From assembly GCF_000091045.1 (NCBI RefSeq), contig NC_006685.1, forward strand, positions 1,767,201 to 1,831,200: DNA of 64,000 bases, written 5' to 3'. Position 1 is the first letter of the stretch, and each line of letters starts with the position of its first letter. The DNA is from Cryptococcus deneoformans JEC21 (lineage: Eukaryota > Basidiomycota > Tremellomycetes > Tremellales > Cryptococcaceae). Below are positions 34,899-46,563 of the stretch, in pieces. A program made the position numbers and the translations under genes. The notes beneath the pieces are model-generated. The model was not told the DNA's origin. It made no database searches and saw only the letters and a list, made by a program, of their open reading frames with translations.

Positions 34899-36744
34899 CT
34901 ACTCTTCTATCAAAAACTCTTTGATCTCATCCTTCATCTCCCTCCTCCCCATCTGGCGTCTCTTCACACCTTCATTCACCCAAACAGGTAACAATACAGG
35001 CTCGTCACCATTCACAGTCAAACCCGCCGTTTGGGCCTTTGCCTTTGCCTTGGATACAACCGTCGGAGGAGTCAATGTTGTCAAACATGAATAACATAAC
35101 AATGGCGCAAGCGCCTCGGTCTCGCCATGCTGAGGCTGTTGTTGCTTGCTGATCGCCGTGGGTTCCGTTTTAGTCGACAAAAAAGTCAACGCTGTACGGG
35201 ACTTCCATTCTAGCGCCGAGGGATCCACAGGCCTATAGACATAAATCAGCAGCTTGTTCTTCTTCTGTCCCCCCACCCCCAACTTCCCCGGCTGATATCA
35301 CTTACATTTGGCAAACAGGACAATAAGGCCTATCCTCCTCCTTGCCAGGAAAGACCAATTTCGCTCCTGTTCTATTGATAGTCGATACCGTCGCGGGATG
35401 GCTAGCTCCCAGTCCCGCGATAAAATTCTCCGTCAACATCTCCAAACTCTTCACCCCTCCTTTCGTCTTCCCAGCCGCAGGGGGTGGACCTGCAGAATCC
35501 CAGTGCCGAGCATTGTATGTGAATGAAGAAAGGGAGCGGAGATGGCAATAGATGGCTGCTTCTTTTGCCGTCAAATCCGACATCGGTTTCAGCCATGTAA
35601 ACCCAATATTCTCTTTATTTTCTCCTTCCGCTTCTGCTTCCGCAGAGGTGATGAGGTGCTCGAGAGAAGATAAAGCCGGTTCGGCACGGACAGCTGCCAA
35701 TTCAAGAGGGAGTTGCCACCCCCTGCCCAATGCTGTACCGCTGATCAACCTCTCTGCCTGCCTTGTCGACGTTTCCCCCATAAGCACATGGGAGATATGA
35801 GGCAAGGTGTGGGCGACGGTGGTTAACAGGGAAGAGAGGATGTGGGAGAGGAGCTGTGGGCGGGAAGAGGGAGGGAGAGAGCTGAGGAGGTTACGGAGAT
35901 GGGTGAGAGGTGTTGGTGATGGGGACGAGGAGGAGGACGGAGAGGAAAGAGGGAGTGCATGGTCCTTGAGATCCACAGCCCATTGCGCCGCTACCTCTTG
36001 CTTGTCGTCCCGAATAGGCAGCCCAGCCAAAAGCCTTAACCGATTTCTCAGCCCTCTATCAAAAACGTCCTCCGCCCTAAGACCCACCCATCCCAACCCA
36101 TTCTCCCTCCCTTCCACCCACTTCTTCACCTCCTCCATCCTGGATCCTTCCCGTTGACCTTGACCTTCACCTTGACGTTCAATCTCACCAACCACACTCG
36201 AGAAATCAACATAACATACCCACCCCTTTCGCCATACAGGTTCCTTCTCCCCCTTTGTCTTATCAACCACCCGATCATCACCTTTCCCGATATACCGCCT
36301 AGTCAATAACAGATCCAAAAGCGTCGTAGATCCACATCCGGTAGAGAGAGCGATCAATGCCGACCCAGATTGGGCGGGCGGGCGATAGCCGGACGAAGCG
36401 GCGCTTCTGGAGGACGTGGGAGATTTGAGTGGAGGGTGGAGAGATTTGGTGAATCGTGAAAAGACTGCTGCTTCAAAGCATGTCCTTTTTGTCACAAATG
36501 CCATATGTTAAGCGAAATAAATTGTGGTATGGCAAAAAGAGGACGTACTTGCAGAACGTGACATTGCGAATAATGTACATGCTCTTTGTTTGACGGCATT
36601 TTTGGCAGATGGATTTGTCTACACGACGAACTTGCCTCCGGCCTACCAACGAGTTAAACTTTCTCCAATCAAGTAGAAAATAAACAGATACTCACGAGGC
36701 ATGAGCTGCTCCTGTTCTTGGGTATCGTTATCTCCGCAGGACAT
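34899..36744 (-). CDS. NCS2: Ncs2/Ctu2, cytoplasmic tRNA 2-thiolation protein
   Basis: Predicted exons, complement: 36696-36744, 36549-36642, 35306-36484, 34899-35232 (551 aa). Cysteine pairs that fit the family's zinc sites are CQKC, FCKTCF, YCPVCQ and CYSC. The PP-loop-like segment is ALSTGCGSTTLLDLLL, with WVCYVDFSSVVGE, and LRLLAGLPIRDDKQEVAAQW downstream. A late TAKEAAIYCHL block is typical of Ctu2. With Ncs6/Ctu1 it thiolates U34 of tRNA-Lys, -Glu and -Gln using sulfur from Urm1. The start MSCGDNDTQEQ fits the family. Convergent with riboflavin synthase and divergent from the AT-hook gene. Confidence 0.92.
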
Positions 36745-37014
36745 TTTGTGGTTCTGGTTCTTCGTAGAGATCGTGAAAAAGTTGTAAATGGAGCTTTCAA
36801 GGAGCCAAATAACCGACGGCAAAAAAAAGAAGAAACAACTTGGCCCAAAAAAAAAAGGCGAGACCATCATCCACCAAGTCCCCCGCGACCCGGAGATGAA
36901 AGTCCGGTGCGGCCTTGCACCTGGCGTGAAATAATCCTCAGCAAAATCATCTATTCTTTTGCTATTCCCTCCACTTTCCAAGTCCACTCCGCACCATCAT
37001 TATCACTGATCGCC
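36745..37014. promoter_or_regulatory. Shared divergent promoter region, NCS2 / AT-hook gene
   Basis: 270 bp separate the two start codons. It contains A-rich runs near 36822-36862. No specific operator was recognised. Confidence 0.5.
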
Positions 37015-38618
37015 ATGCCCAAAGATCCTCCAAAACGACGAGGAAGGCCACCTCATGTGTACAAGTCAGCACACACTGCTCCTCCAGTGACAATAGGACA
37101 TATGGGCTCTACTCTCACTAGCATGACTACGACTACCACCTCTCCTCCGGAAATTCATACAGCTCAAACAACGCAGATTGACGCTATATCTCATGCTCTG
37201 ACACTTCATGAAGCTCAAATTCATAATCAATCCTTACCCTCTGATGGTATCGATGAGCAAGGGGGCGAACCGACAGCAGGAACAGCAGCAGCAGCAGCAG
37301 CAGCAGAAACAACAACAACAGAATCACTTGAACCACAAATTCACATAACACCGACTGGTACTTGGGTGGGACTCCCCTTGAATCCACATCGAGCTGCCGA
37401 AAGACAGGCGCTATGGGATCTTATCGCCTCTTGTGATTACATTGTCGGTACTCCGGCTGATGCAAAGGCAGATCTGAATTTGGAGGCCCTCAATGGGCTC
37501 CAAAGTGCAAAACTCGACGCGACGATGAACAATGGGTTCGTAAAACCCACAAGGCAGAAGAAGATTGAAGGGCCAGATTATTTTTCGCAGGTGATCAATG
37601 TAGAAGATATACCCAGATTCTTTGATGGTTTGGTGCGTTCTTCAGACTATTTATGGCGTGCTGCAATTTTTTGACTTTTTACTGACACATTCAACAGCCG
37701 CACGATTATAATGTTCTCTCCCGTGCTCGCATGTCGTGTTACTTTCGGATCATCTGGCTCGATCCGCCAGGGCTCATTCCCACCGATATTCGGTGCCGCC
37801 ACATACTTGTCTCTGTCGATGCCATGGCACTTCGAAATAACCCAGCAGGGTACGTCTACAGGATCATGTTCAAATGTTCAGGCTCTTGTATGAGGATGGA
37901 TGAAGGATCGTGTCATCTCCAAGAAGGAAATACAGCCAACGAGTCGAACGAGTCCGCAGTTGTCGAAGCTAGTGACACTCTTCCGAATGATCAACCTGAT
38001 CAATCGGGAGAAACTCGAGGTCCCAAAAGCCGCAAGAAGCGTCCAGCTGCTTGCGACTCCATGCTCATGGTAAGTAGTGAGCATCCCTCCCATCCCTTCC
38101 ATCATCCCCGCCTTCACTTCCACCGTCCCAATTCCTCCCCCTTGATCTAGCTCTGAAAAACTTATACTTTGTACCCTACGCAGCTGGAAATGACAGCCCG
38201 CCAAGCTGCAAACGGCCAATGCACAATCGTGCGTCGTCGTCCCGAATTCCACCCCGCCGGACCCGCCAATGCTCTCAGGATGTCAGCGTATGTCCGTAGT
38301 GTTCTCCATGAGCTCGCGGCTCAGACTGGGATGCCACATCATCGGCTTCGAAATGGTACGTTGGTCGAATCGATAAACTCCTTCCCCTTCTCCTTCTCTC
38401 TCACCTCTGAAATGTTGAGTGTAAGTGCTGATTTTTTTGTAGAATATGAAGAGAGGTTGAGATATGCGCCCTATCCAGCCATGTTGGAGATGCATTTACC
38501 CCATCGTGCCCCGAAACCCCGGCATTACCCGAGTGTGGTAACGACTATCACCAGAAATCAAAAGCCAAATACCGAAGGATCAGGCGACCAAGAAAGCTTA
38601 GATCGTGTGCGAGAGTAG
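37015..38618 (+). CDS. Orphan AT-hook protein
   Basis: Predicted exons: 37015-37632, 37698-38069, 38184-38355, 38443-38618 (445 aa). An AT-hook-like KRRGRPPHVYK sits at residues 7-17, so minor-groove DNA binding is likely. A Thr/Ala-rich linker includes an Ala repeat (GCA run near 37284-37305). The middle has a conserved-looking block (YFRIIWLDPPGLIPTDIRCR, then YVYRIMFKCSGSCMRMDEGS) with a possible zinc-binding C-x3-C-x7-C-H cluster. A further block, TARQAANGQCTIVRRRPEFH, follows. I do not recognise the family; the C/H cluster recalls FLYWCH or FAR1-type DNA-binding domains but this is weak. The stop codon lies at the start of a 238-bp tandem duplication. Confidence 0.7.
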
Positions 38619-39084
38619 CATAAAGTTTAGCGTGTATGACTGACTGGTAGGAGAGCGGCATGCGGCTGGTCCATCCTCTTTTCCGATGCTGCAATCGGGC
38701 ATTTATGATCTACTGTTGTATTATATTGCATTTACTCTATGACTGCATAATGCAAGTTGATGTCTACAGCGTCGGCGTATAATTCTTTGGTGGATGGACT
38801 TACCAACTGGCTGCTTACAATGCAGCTGGACTATCTGCCCAACTTCATTGGAGTAGCATAAAGTTTAGCGTGTATGACTGACTGGTAGGAGAGCGGCATG
38901 CGGCTGGTCCATCCTCTTTTCCGATGCTGCAATCGGGCATTTATGATCTACTGTTGTATTATATTGCATTTACTCTATGACTGCATAATGCAAGTTGATG
39001 TCTACAGCGTCGGCGTATAATTCTTTGGTGGATGGACTTACCAACTGGCTGCTTACAATGCAGCTGGACTATCTGCCCAACTTC
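38613..39084 (+). repeat. Perfect 238-bp tandem duplication
   Basis: The sequence beginning GAGTAGCATAAAGTTTAG at 38613 recurs at 38851. I read no mismatch along the second copy until it ends at about 39084, so copy 1 is 38613-38850 and copy 2 is 38851 to about 39084. The first unit starts with the last codon and stop codon of the AT-hook gene, so the unit is mostly its 3' UTR. Absence of any divergence means a very recent duplication, or an assembly artefact. Confidence 0.95.
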
Positions 39085-39758
39085 CTTGTCCGTTGTCTCC
39101 AATCCAGCCTTCAGCATCCCAGCTGTTGGACGTTGGAAGTGTCGGAAATCCAGGCTTGACGGCGTGAACAGCATTCTGCGCTCCGGCAATCTCGCGACGC
39201 CGGGGTAAGTTGCGTCATCGTTGACCCGATCAGCAGCGAGGCGCCGTTGGCTGCCTCCACTTGTTCTATTTCTGTATTCGTGCGCAGGATCGTTCCCTCC
39301 TGTGCTCATACACTAGAGACGACCCCGAATTCCCCCCTCAACCTTCTGGAGCCCGTCAGAGAATCCGAGTGTTTGTATGGTCTATAGAGAAGAGAATGGT
39401 GAGCCGTAGAAGAGCTGGGTAACCACACCTCTCTTCGTCTCACGTCTTCAACGCGTGCACCCGGTCACCATATCACCATGCAGCAGTCTGGACACAGGCC
39501 ACACGGGCTGAGTAATACAAACCGAACAAAGGATCTCCGAATCAGGGGTGACACGCCATGGTTATTTTGATCACGTTTAATCAGCAATCAGTAACGGCCT
39601 GCTGCCACGCGAGGGAGGCTAAGGCTATGCATGGCACACCCTCGAGTCCCCGGTCTCCCCTATATAAAGCCCACCTTTTCCCCTTTCTTTGTCTTCTTCT
39701 TCAGCAACAACGACCTGTTACGCTTCTTAACGACCTAACACCAAACACATCTATCTCA
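39085..39758. other. Upstream region of the CipC-like gene
   Basis: 674 bp without a recognisable gene. It ends with a strong-looking core promoter (TATA box described separately). AGGGG/CCCCT stress-element-like pentamers occur at 39544-39548 and 39657-39661. Confidence 0.5.
39661..39668 (+). promoter_or_regulatory. TATA box of the CipC-like gene
   Basis: TATATAAA lies 98 bp before the ATG, preceded by CCCCT and followed by a pyrimidine-rich stretch. Canonical TATA boxes like this mark highly inducible or highly expressed fungal genes. Confidence 0.7.
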
Positions 39759-40452
39759 ATGGGTGCGTGTCGTCTGCTCTCTGCTGCTTGGGGATCTATT
39801 GACATCCATACAGGCCTCTTTGACTTCTTTAACAACGACCCTTCCGGCCGAGACGAGGTCTAGTACGTTCTTGTGTTTTTCACAAAAGTAATTCTATTAT
39901 TATACAAACTAACAACTTGAAATAGCAACCTCGATCCTAACAACCAAGCCCACAAGGCCAAGCTCTCTCACGAGCTCATCGGGTACGTCCACGATCCACG
40001 TTGTTATCTCTGTCGGGGATCTGCCCGCTTGTTGTGGAGATCAGTGACTGATTGAATGCGTTATCAGCGGTGCTGCCGGTTTTGAGGCTATGAAGGCTTA
40101 TGAAAACCACGTTGCCAGGAACGGCAAGCCTCCTTCTGTACGTTCCACCCTCCTTTTTAAAAATCACACATTCAACTGCTGGACAGCGTTACTGACGACA
40201 CGATACCCCTTGCAGCACGCTTTGGCCAAGCAGATGCTGGCCGGTTTCGCCGCTGCCGAGGTTGACAAGCTTTTCGAGACCAAGGGTATGTCCCCATAAA
40301 CTCTTTTGACCTTTTTTTCCTTGAGGAGCTTGGCTTGGATACTGACGGTGACTCGATGGAAAATAGGTCTTGACGGCTGGGACCGAGAGGAGGCTAAAAG
40401 GCACGCGAAGGCTCAGGCTGAGCAGGCTCTCGACCAGTCTGGTCACTATTAA
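39759..40452 (+). CDS. CipC-like protein (DUF3759)
   Basis: Six predicted exons: 39759-39762, 39814-39862, 39926-39982, 40068-40137, 40216-40285, 40367-40452 (111 aa). The sequence MGLFDFFNNDPSGRDEVYNL, then HKAKLSHELIGGAAGFEAMKAYE and AEVDKLFETKGLDGWDREEAKRHA, fits the fungal CipC/DUF3759 family. These are small, abundant proteins first seen in Aspergillus after concanamycin treatment; molecular function is unknown. The first exon is 4 nt. High-expression features are a TATA box and strongly preferred codons (AAG, CTC, GCC). Confidence 0.87.
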
Positions 40453-40741
40453 TAGACCAACAGAAAGCAAAAAAAAGAGGGGCAACTGTTGAAGGCTAGT
40501 ATAACATTGTTAGCATGATATGAAAGAAGATTATACCAATACTCTAATGCTGCAAAGTTTTCGATCATGGACCGATTCCACAGGCTTGGAGCTTCTTGAT
40601 GTTTTTCACGGGTGACTTCATCTTTCCATTTCTGGCATGATATGATAGTTCATCAAGACCTAGATGCGAATTAAGTATAATGCAATACAACAATCTCCCA
40701 ATATCCTGTATCTCAACTCTCTACTCCGCTCCACCCACCTT

Positions 40742-42299
40742 CTATCTCCTCAACTGACCTTGGCCTACACCCGCGCCGGGCATGGGACTCGCCGACCTAC
40801 TCCCTCCCTTTGATTTCTTCATCTGTGCCGACTGCACATCCGCGCTACCCGGTCTTTTATTCCTATTTGGCGGGAACTGTCTCTGCCCCGACTTCGAAGC
40901 CGAGACCGACGCCGATGGCAATGTCCCGCCTCCCTTGCCCCCCCCACCACCGGGACCTCCAGGGCTTGCTACAGCGGATAAAGGCATCGGGCTTGCCGAC
41001 CGATTAGGCAGTCCTTTCCTCCCACCCCCGCTTCCTTGGACTTCCATACTCGCCGGACGTTGTTTCGAGCTCTGTGTGAATGGTCTACCACCTGGACCAG
41101 CACCCGTAGCTGGACCATGTCGAGCAAAAGGATGAACACCTTGAATGCCACTTCCGCCCCCGCTTCCGCCTTGACCCGGAGGAGCAGTGCCCCGACGTGC
41201 GGTATTGGCCCCTGGAGGGAAACCGCGAGTAGGTGGAGGGACAGGTAAGAGGGGTGTACCAGGTGTGGAGGAGCGTCCTTGGCTGTGACCGGGGAAAGTA
41301 GCGTTGATAGGTGAGATGATATCGGCTGTAGTTGTGCGTGCCGCTCGTTTTCTCTGTTTGAGGTTGGAGGTTTGAGACAAGAAAAGGTTAGCCAAAGAAG
41401 AATGACAGAAACGGGTTTTTATAATATTTTGACGTACTCTTCGCTTTTCTTCTGCTTCCCTGACACCGGCTTTTTGACCACCGGCGTACTACATCCAATC
41501 GGTCAGATATTTAAGAATGCCAACGAAGGAAAGAAAGCAGTACTTACCCCATCCTGCACAGTCCCCGGTTCTAACTTTGCAATCGCAAACGCTTCCTTTG
41601 GAAGAGCTTCTATTGGCTCTTGTGATAAGGTGGGAGGAGGTGCAGACGGGTAAAGTACATCGTTTAGTAGTGGTAACAATGAAGGGTTGTCATTCTTGTA
41701 TCCAAGCGGTGTTGGGTCTACGAACATTCCATAAGTACATTTCGCCTGTCCTTCCCCAACGTGTGGTTGTCAGGTTGTTTAGATATCACTCACCAATACA
41801 ATCTTCAATCAGATGCTGATACCCCTTTTCCATCTTCTTCCTTCCTGGCATACTTGCTCCCTTCTTCTTCCCTCTTTGGAGTGTATCATTACCATCGGCT
41901 CCTGCTCCTGCTCCTGGTTGGCTTTCGTCTCCCGGTAGGTCGGCAAAAGGCCGGACATAGGTGTTATATAGGGTATCAAGGTGGAGTAGAGATATGAGAT
42001 CTTGAGATGAGTGGATTGGTTTAACAGGTGCAACTAATATCATACAGGAATCATTAAACCCAGAGGCCTTGTGAGATTAAAAAGATACGAATGCGCTTAC
42101 CGTCCCAATGAGGCATGATAAGTCTCGCTGTCCCTCTCTTCCTCTCATCTCCATTTTTCATCTCTGGTCTCCCAAGCTCAACGCCAACACCATTCTCCCC
42201 ATCCATCATCTCTACATCTCCATCCGCCTTGGTAAGATCTCCATTAATACCTTGCGCGTGTGGTGATTTACTGCTTTCACCATTTTGGATGATATCCAT
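40742..42299 (-). CDS. Mediator subunit 19-like protein (tentative)
   Basis: Predicted exons, complement: 42101-42299, 41794-42033, 41548-41717, 41438-41488, 40742-41353 (423 aa). The start chosen is MDIIQNGESSKS at 42299; the frame is open to an ATG at 42494 (65 more residues, Lys-rich), so a longer form is possible. The core (SSQDLISLLHLDTLYNTYVR, then KKMEKGYQHLIEDCIGDPTP) resembles the Med19/Rox3 head-module segment in which a short helical region precedes a conserved KxxxxxLIxD motif. The C-terminal half is disordered, rich in Gly, Pro, Ser, Arg and basic patches, consistent with Med19. The assignment is from memory of the family and not secure. Confidence 0.55.
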
Positions 42300-42674
42300 G
42301 ACTTTTTTTTGGGACGATGGGTCTAGCACCACAAGAGAGGGGACAGAAGTGGTGTGTTCAGCGCAAAGTTGGGATTTGTCGCTCCGGGTCGTGCCTTTTT
42401 TGCTCTTTTTCTTTCTGCAAGCTTTTCGTTCGGTATCGATGGATAATCTGTGCCCGTTGCCCCTGGGGAAATGCCAGTCGTGGCGTGATGTCAATTACGA
42501 AAAAAATAAAAGTGGACGGAGGAATGAGGAATGAAGAACAATAATTAATTGGATACACGGCGAAAAGCAGCAATTATAATTACGGTCAGTCCGCCGAAAG
42601 ACCTATTTCCGCATGGACATTCTTCAACTGTGCGTTCTTTATCCCAACTTTGTTAACAGATACTCGAAATAACT
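42300..42674. promoter_or_regulatory. Divergent promoter region, Mediator-19-like / ERG28
   Basis: 375 bp between the two chosen starts; the upstream in-frame ATG at 42494 of the minus-strand gene lies inside it. An AT-rich patch (42536-42575) is present. No sterol-response element was recognised. Confidence 0.45.
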
Positions 42675-43338
42675 ATGTCATCCTGTGCGTATAGTGCTTG
42701 CGTATCCTGACCGCTGGTAAGAGTACAGCTATTGACATATCTATGTATAGTCCTCCCATCTGCAACAGCCGGTATCCTCCCTTATTGGCTACTCCTGACC
42801 TCCGTGGCCGGCACTTATAACGCCGTTCAAAACTACTTTGTCATCTGGCAGAGCAAAGAAGTCTATGCCGGGAAGGCTGAAGAGAGTGAGTTCGCTTTTC
42901 GGAGGGTGAGACGAGCCTCGAGACTGATGAGGAACATCTTTGTTGGGTATCCGCGATCAAAGTGACTTTCCTTGCTGGACGAATCTTTGGTGCTTGGACT
43001 TTACTCGCCAGCTTGATTCGAGGAATGGCTTCTTATAACATTAACGATCCTCTGTAAGCTATTTACTTCTGTCACTTGGTGTATGTATTAAACAGGACTG
43101 ATACTTTTGCGAGTAGTGTGTACAACCTTGGTATCGGTACTTATGCTCTTGCGACCTTCCACTTTACAACAGAACTGCTCGTGTTCAAGTCTGTAAAGCC
43201 CAATCGAGCTTCGATTGGGCCTCTCATTGTTGGATGTTAGTTAGATGTTTGGACAGCATAAGACATGACTGACAACTTCACTTTGCAGGGACGGGTCTCA
43301 TTTGGATGCTCACACAGAGAGAGCACTACACTGCTTAG
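42675..43338 (+). CDS. ERG28: Erg28, ergosterol biosynthesis scaffold protein
   Basis: Predicted exons: 42675-42684, 42751-42885, 42963-43053, 43117-43235, 43289-43338 (134 aa). The sequence MSSFLPSATAGILPYWLLLT, TYNAVQNYF, TFLAGRIFGAWTLLASLIRG and YNLGIGTYALATFHFTTELL matches Erg28. Four hydrophobic segments fit its ER membrane topology. Erg28 tethers the C4-demethylation enzymes (Erg25, Erg26, Erg27) at the ER. An ATG at 42613 followed by a donor looked plausible, but every way of joining it met a stop or a frame clash, so 42675 was chosen. The first exon is 10 nt. Confidence 0.93.
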
Positions 43339-43471
43339 ATTCGGATCTTCTTACCAGCCAGAGATCAAAAACAAATTCTTCAATTGGGTCCATGCATTTT
43401 TCACCACAAAGTAAAAAACATATCCTACAGTCTGGTTTGAGAAACAAAGTCGTGTCAATAAATCGCGCGTT

Positions 43472-44531
43472 TTACAATTTTGCCTTGCCCTTGCCCTTAC
43501 CCACCCGGTTCCAGAATGCCTTCTCAGCATCTGGAGGTCTGGCGACGGGCCGGTAGGACTGCGAAGATTCCAGGATCGGACGAAACACCCCTTCCTACTC
43601 ATCAAATCAGTTTCACTCTCAAGTATACTTATGACATGATTAGATCAAAACAGACGAACCTTGATAAGACCCCAACTACCAGGAGCCACCCGAATCCCTT
43701 CCTTCTCCCCCAGTTCAACGGCTTGCTCAATAACTTTATCTTGCTCAACGACCTTGTCTACCAGACCTATCTTGAGAAGCTCGGGCTGAGTCCATCGGCG
43801 GGCGAGCAAAGTGTCTCGGAGATGCTGAGGGTCGGGGATACGATTTGCAAGGAGGGCGCTAAATGAATTTGGCAGCGGGGAGCCAAAAGTGATCTAGTGT
43901 TTACAGAATCATTAATCAATTTTATAGGGTTTACAGATATTAATCGAATGAGAAGGACTTTACCTCATTCATGCACATGAAACCTTTTCCAGATGTGATG
44001 ATACGATAGTCACAGCAAAGGGCTAAGACCATACCTCCCGCGAACGCTTTGATAAATCAAGTCGTCAATATATGGGTATCCTAGCGAACCACTTTAAATT
44101 CCAGTACGTACCATGTCCATTAATGGCAGCTACCGTTAGTAATGGAAAGGTAAGTAAACGCCACATTACCGGGTCATAAACCTCTACATGTATTCTTAAT
44201 CGTTAATATCCCAACATTTTGCCTAGCTCTTTATGCACTCACCTTCGAAAAAGTTGTTGATCTTAAGCGAACCTTCAAAGTCCAGCCCATTACTGAAGAA
44301 TTTTGGCAATCCACTTGTAAACACCAAAGCACCCGCCCCCTTCCCTGCATAGCCTTCCCTCTTCTTCGGATCCATATCTCCTCCACCAGCTTGTCTCCAT
44401 TCAATCTCTACAGCATCTAGAGCATCAGAAAGCTCGGATAGGAGGGCAGGGACGAGACGGTTGTCTGGTGGTGAGGTAAGTGCGATCTGCCAGACAGTAG
44501 GTCGCGGTCTTGTGAGTGCGATGTGGGGCAT
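43472..44531 (-). CDS. Enoyl-CoA hydratase/isomerase, probably peroxisomal (Eci/Dci-like)
   Basis: Predicted exons, complement: 44243-44531, 44112-44183, 43964-44046, 43660-43893, 43472-43594 (266 aa). Crotonase-fold signatures are ALVFTSGLPKFFSNGLDF (oxyanion-hole region) and INGHAFAGGMVLALCCDYRI (second oxyanion loop). The fold rearranges or hydrates enoyl-CoA esters in beta-oxidation of unsaturated fatty acids. The C terminus ends AKL, a PTS1-type peroxisomal signal, preceded by a Lys/Gly run. Glutamate positions used by hydratases are not obvious, which favours an isomerase. An upstream in-frame non-AUG extension exists but is unlikely. Confidence 0.85.
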
Positions 44532-45190
44532 TCTGGTGAAAATTATCAAAGTCTTTCAGGAGACTGGAAAAGTTAACGAGGAAAAAGTATCCATGTGAAG
44601 ATATGAAGGCTTGTAAATCATCCGTCTGTCAGTATGTTGGTCGGTCGTTTGAGCGAACGGATGTCCCTCCGGTTGCAACTAGTGGGCAAGTAGCCGGATG
44701 GGGGGCGGAATCAATTCTCCGCACCAAGTATCTATTCATCGTCGTCAATTTCTATCACGATACTATTATAGCCACTCTTCTGCGGTATCCAATGTATGTA
44801 AGAAGGATCATAATGCACCTTTTGGACATGGGCGGGAATTTGTTCGGATCAGCCAGATCGTCATTTGCGCATGCTGGCGATTGATCGAATCAAGCTTGAG
44901 CCCGGAGGTTGAGGCGCCTACACATCACTGCAGTGAACAGTAGTAATGAACCGCCGTGGCCAACTTGGACTGAAAACCGGGCGCTCGCCGGCTCATTGTC
45001 AGAAGAACGAAGTAGCATTGATCTAAGGAACACGTTTTCATTAACTTCGGCTTTTCTCGCGGTGAAGATCGGTGTTCAAAGTTAAGGATGGAGTGAGGCG
45101 CTGAATGAAATGTAGTACATCTAATGACCCTTTACAAAAAATACCTCTAGATATGAAATGCTACTTGACTAATGAACTCGGCCCATATCT
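44532..45190. other. Intergenic between two minus-strand genes
   Basis: 659 bp containing the isomerase promoter (near 44532) and the dehydrogenase 3' UTR (near 45190). No gene or repeat was recognised. Confidence 0.5.
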
Positions 45191-46563
45191 CTACTTTTTC
45201 TCAACTTTAGCAGGGGTGTTGACAGGGTTGACAGGTAGCCCAATTTCCATACTATATTTATGGGGTCAGCGTTATGCGATGTGCCACACCACGCAAAGTC
45301 CGAGGCGAGACTCACTACTGCTTTACATTGGCAAATACCTCCCGCTCCCCTCTCAACATGGTCCCCTTTGTGAATGCTCCAAGATGTGGTTGTAAGGTGA
45401 CGTTTTTCATGCTGTATAGGGGTGAGTCGGCACAGGGCTCGTTGGTAAGAACATCAAGACCTGCTCGTCGGACCTTGCCAGACTTGAGAGCTCGAATAAG
45501 GGCTGGTTCATCAATTACAGCTCCCTACCGCGATAGTCAGTATTAGTGTCTGAAAGCTTGCTTCGAATGGCAGGATTTAATTTACTCGGGCAGTGTTGAC
45601 GATGTATACCCCATCCTTCATCTTCTCAAACTCTTTGTCTGAGAGGATGCCTCGTGTCTCGGGGGTGAGAGGACAGTTGAGGGAGATGACATCAGATTGA
45701 GCGAGGAGTTCATCCAAAGAGACAAAGGTAGCTCCGAGCGTCTCTTCCTCTTAAAGAATGTTAGTTCTTGTCGGACATACTGTGTATACGCGCACCTTCT
45801 TTGGGCAAAGGCTTTCGGTTGTGATAGAGAATCTTCATATTCCAAGGCTTGGTCTTCTTGGCCATGCTCTTACCAATAGCACCTACTTCAAGTCAGTCAC
45901 GAAACTTCGACTGGTTTCATTAGGACGCTCACCCAATCCAATAAAACCAATAGTCATTTCGGTGGGGTCATCTGTCAACTCAATGCCTTTCCTCCATTGA
46001 CCAGCCCTGACGCTAACTTCAGCTTCGTAGAGACCTCTGACGGCAGCGAGCACGAGTAGGATGCCCATATCTGCGGTAGCTTCTGTGACAGCATTGGGGG
46101 TATTGGAGAGGTAGCATCCGTTGGCAGCCAGCCACGGGTAGTCGACATCGTCGTAGCCTTTTGCAAGATGTCAGTCATGTCGTCATACCAAGTTTTGGAA
46201 AGACATCTATTTACCTGCACCGCCTTGAGCAAAGAGACCACAGTACCCAGGCTTCTCAAAGAGGGGACCGAGCAAGTCGGGATGGAATGGAGAGTAAGCG
46301 GCAGTTCCGAAGAGCTATAAGATGCCATGAGTCAACAACACGACATTCAAGAAGTCCGGTCACGAGGAACATACGACATAAGCAGCATCAAAAGGCCCCT
46401 GTTCGTCACAGAGCCTCTTAATCTCTCGCATGACTTGCTTGCGCTCGTCTGGGATGAAATAGTGAATATCATACTTTTCCGCGAGCTCTTTCCATTCGGG
46501 AATGGCAAAGCGAGGATACCCGATACCCAAGATCTTTCGGCGAGGGGCGACGGTGACGGTCAT
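45191..46563 (-). CDS. D-isomer-specific 2-hydroxyacid dehydrogenase (glyoxylate/hydroxypyruvate reductase-like)
   Basis: Seven predicted exons, complement: 46375-46563, 46215-46314, 45933-46157, 45796-45882, 45586-45749, 45316-45524, 45191-45251 (344 aa). The NAD(P) fold carries GFIGLGAIGKSMAKKTKPWN. Downstream are VIVNTARGAVIDEPAL-type catalytic Arg, LDVLTNEP (catalytic Glu) and LQPHLGAFT (catalytic His, with Leu-Gly-Ala where many family members have Ile-Gly-Ser/Thr). The family interconverts 2-keto and D-2-hydroxy acids. HNRKPLP after the dinucleotide fold, with Asn-Arg-Lys, suggests NADPH preference. Which 2-keto acid is used cannot be told. No peroxisomal or mitochondrial signal was seen. 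Confidence 0.9.

Noticed and set aside
38959..39309. Minus-strand 116-codon frame overlapping the tandem repeat
   Set aside because: It depends on duplicated UTR sequence and has no recognisable domain.
42613..42629. Upstream ATG followed by a donor as ERG28 exon 1
   Set aside because: All joins from it meet a stop or break the frame; the ATG at 42675 gives a clean Erg28 N terminus.
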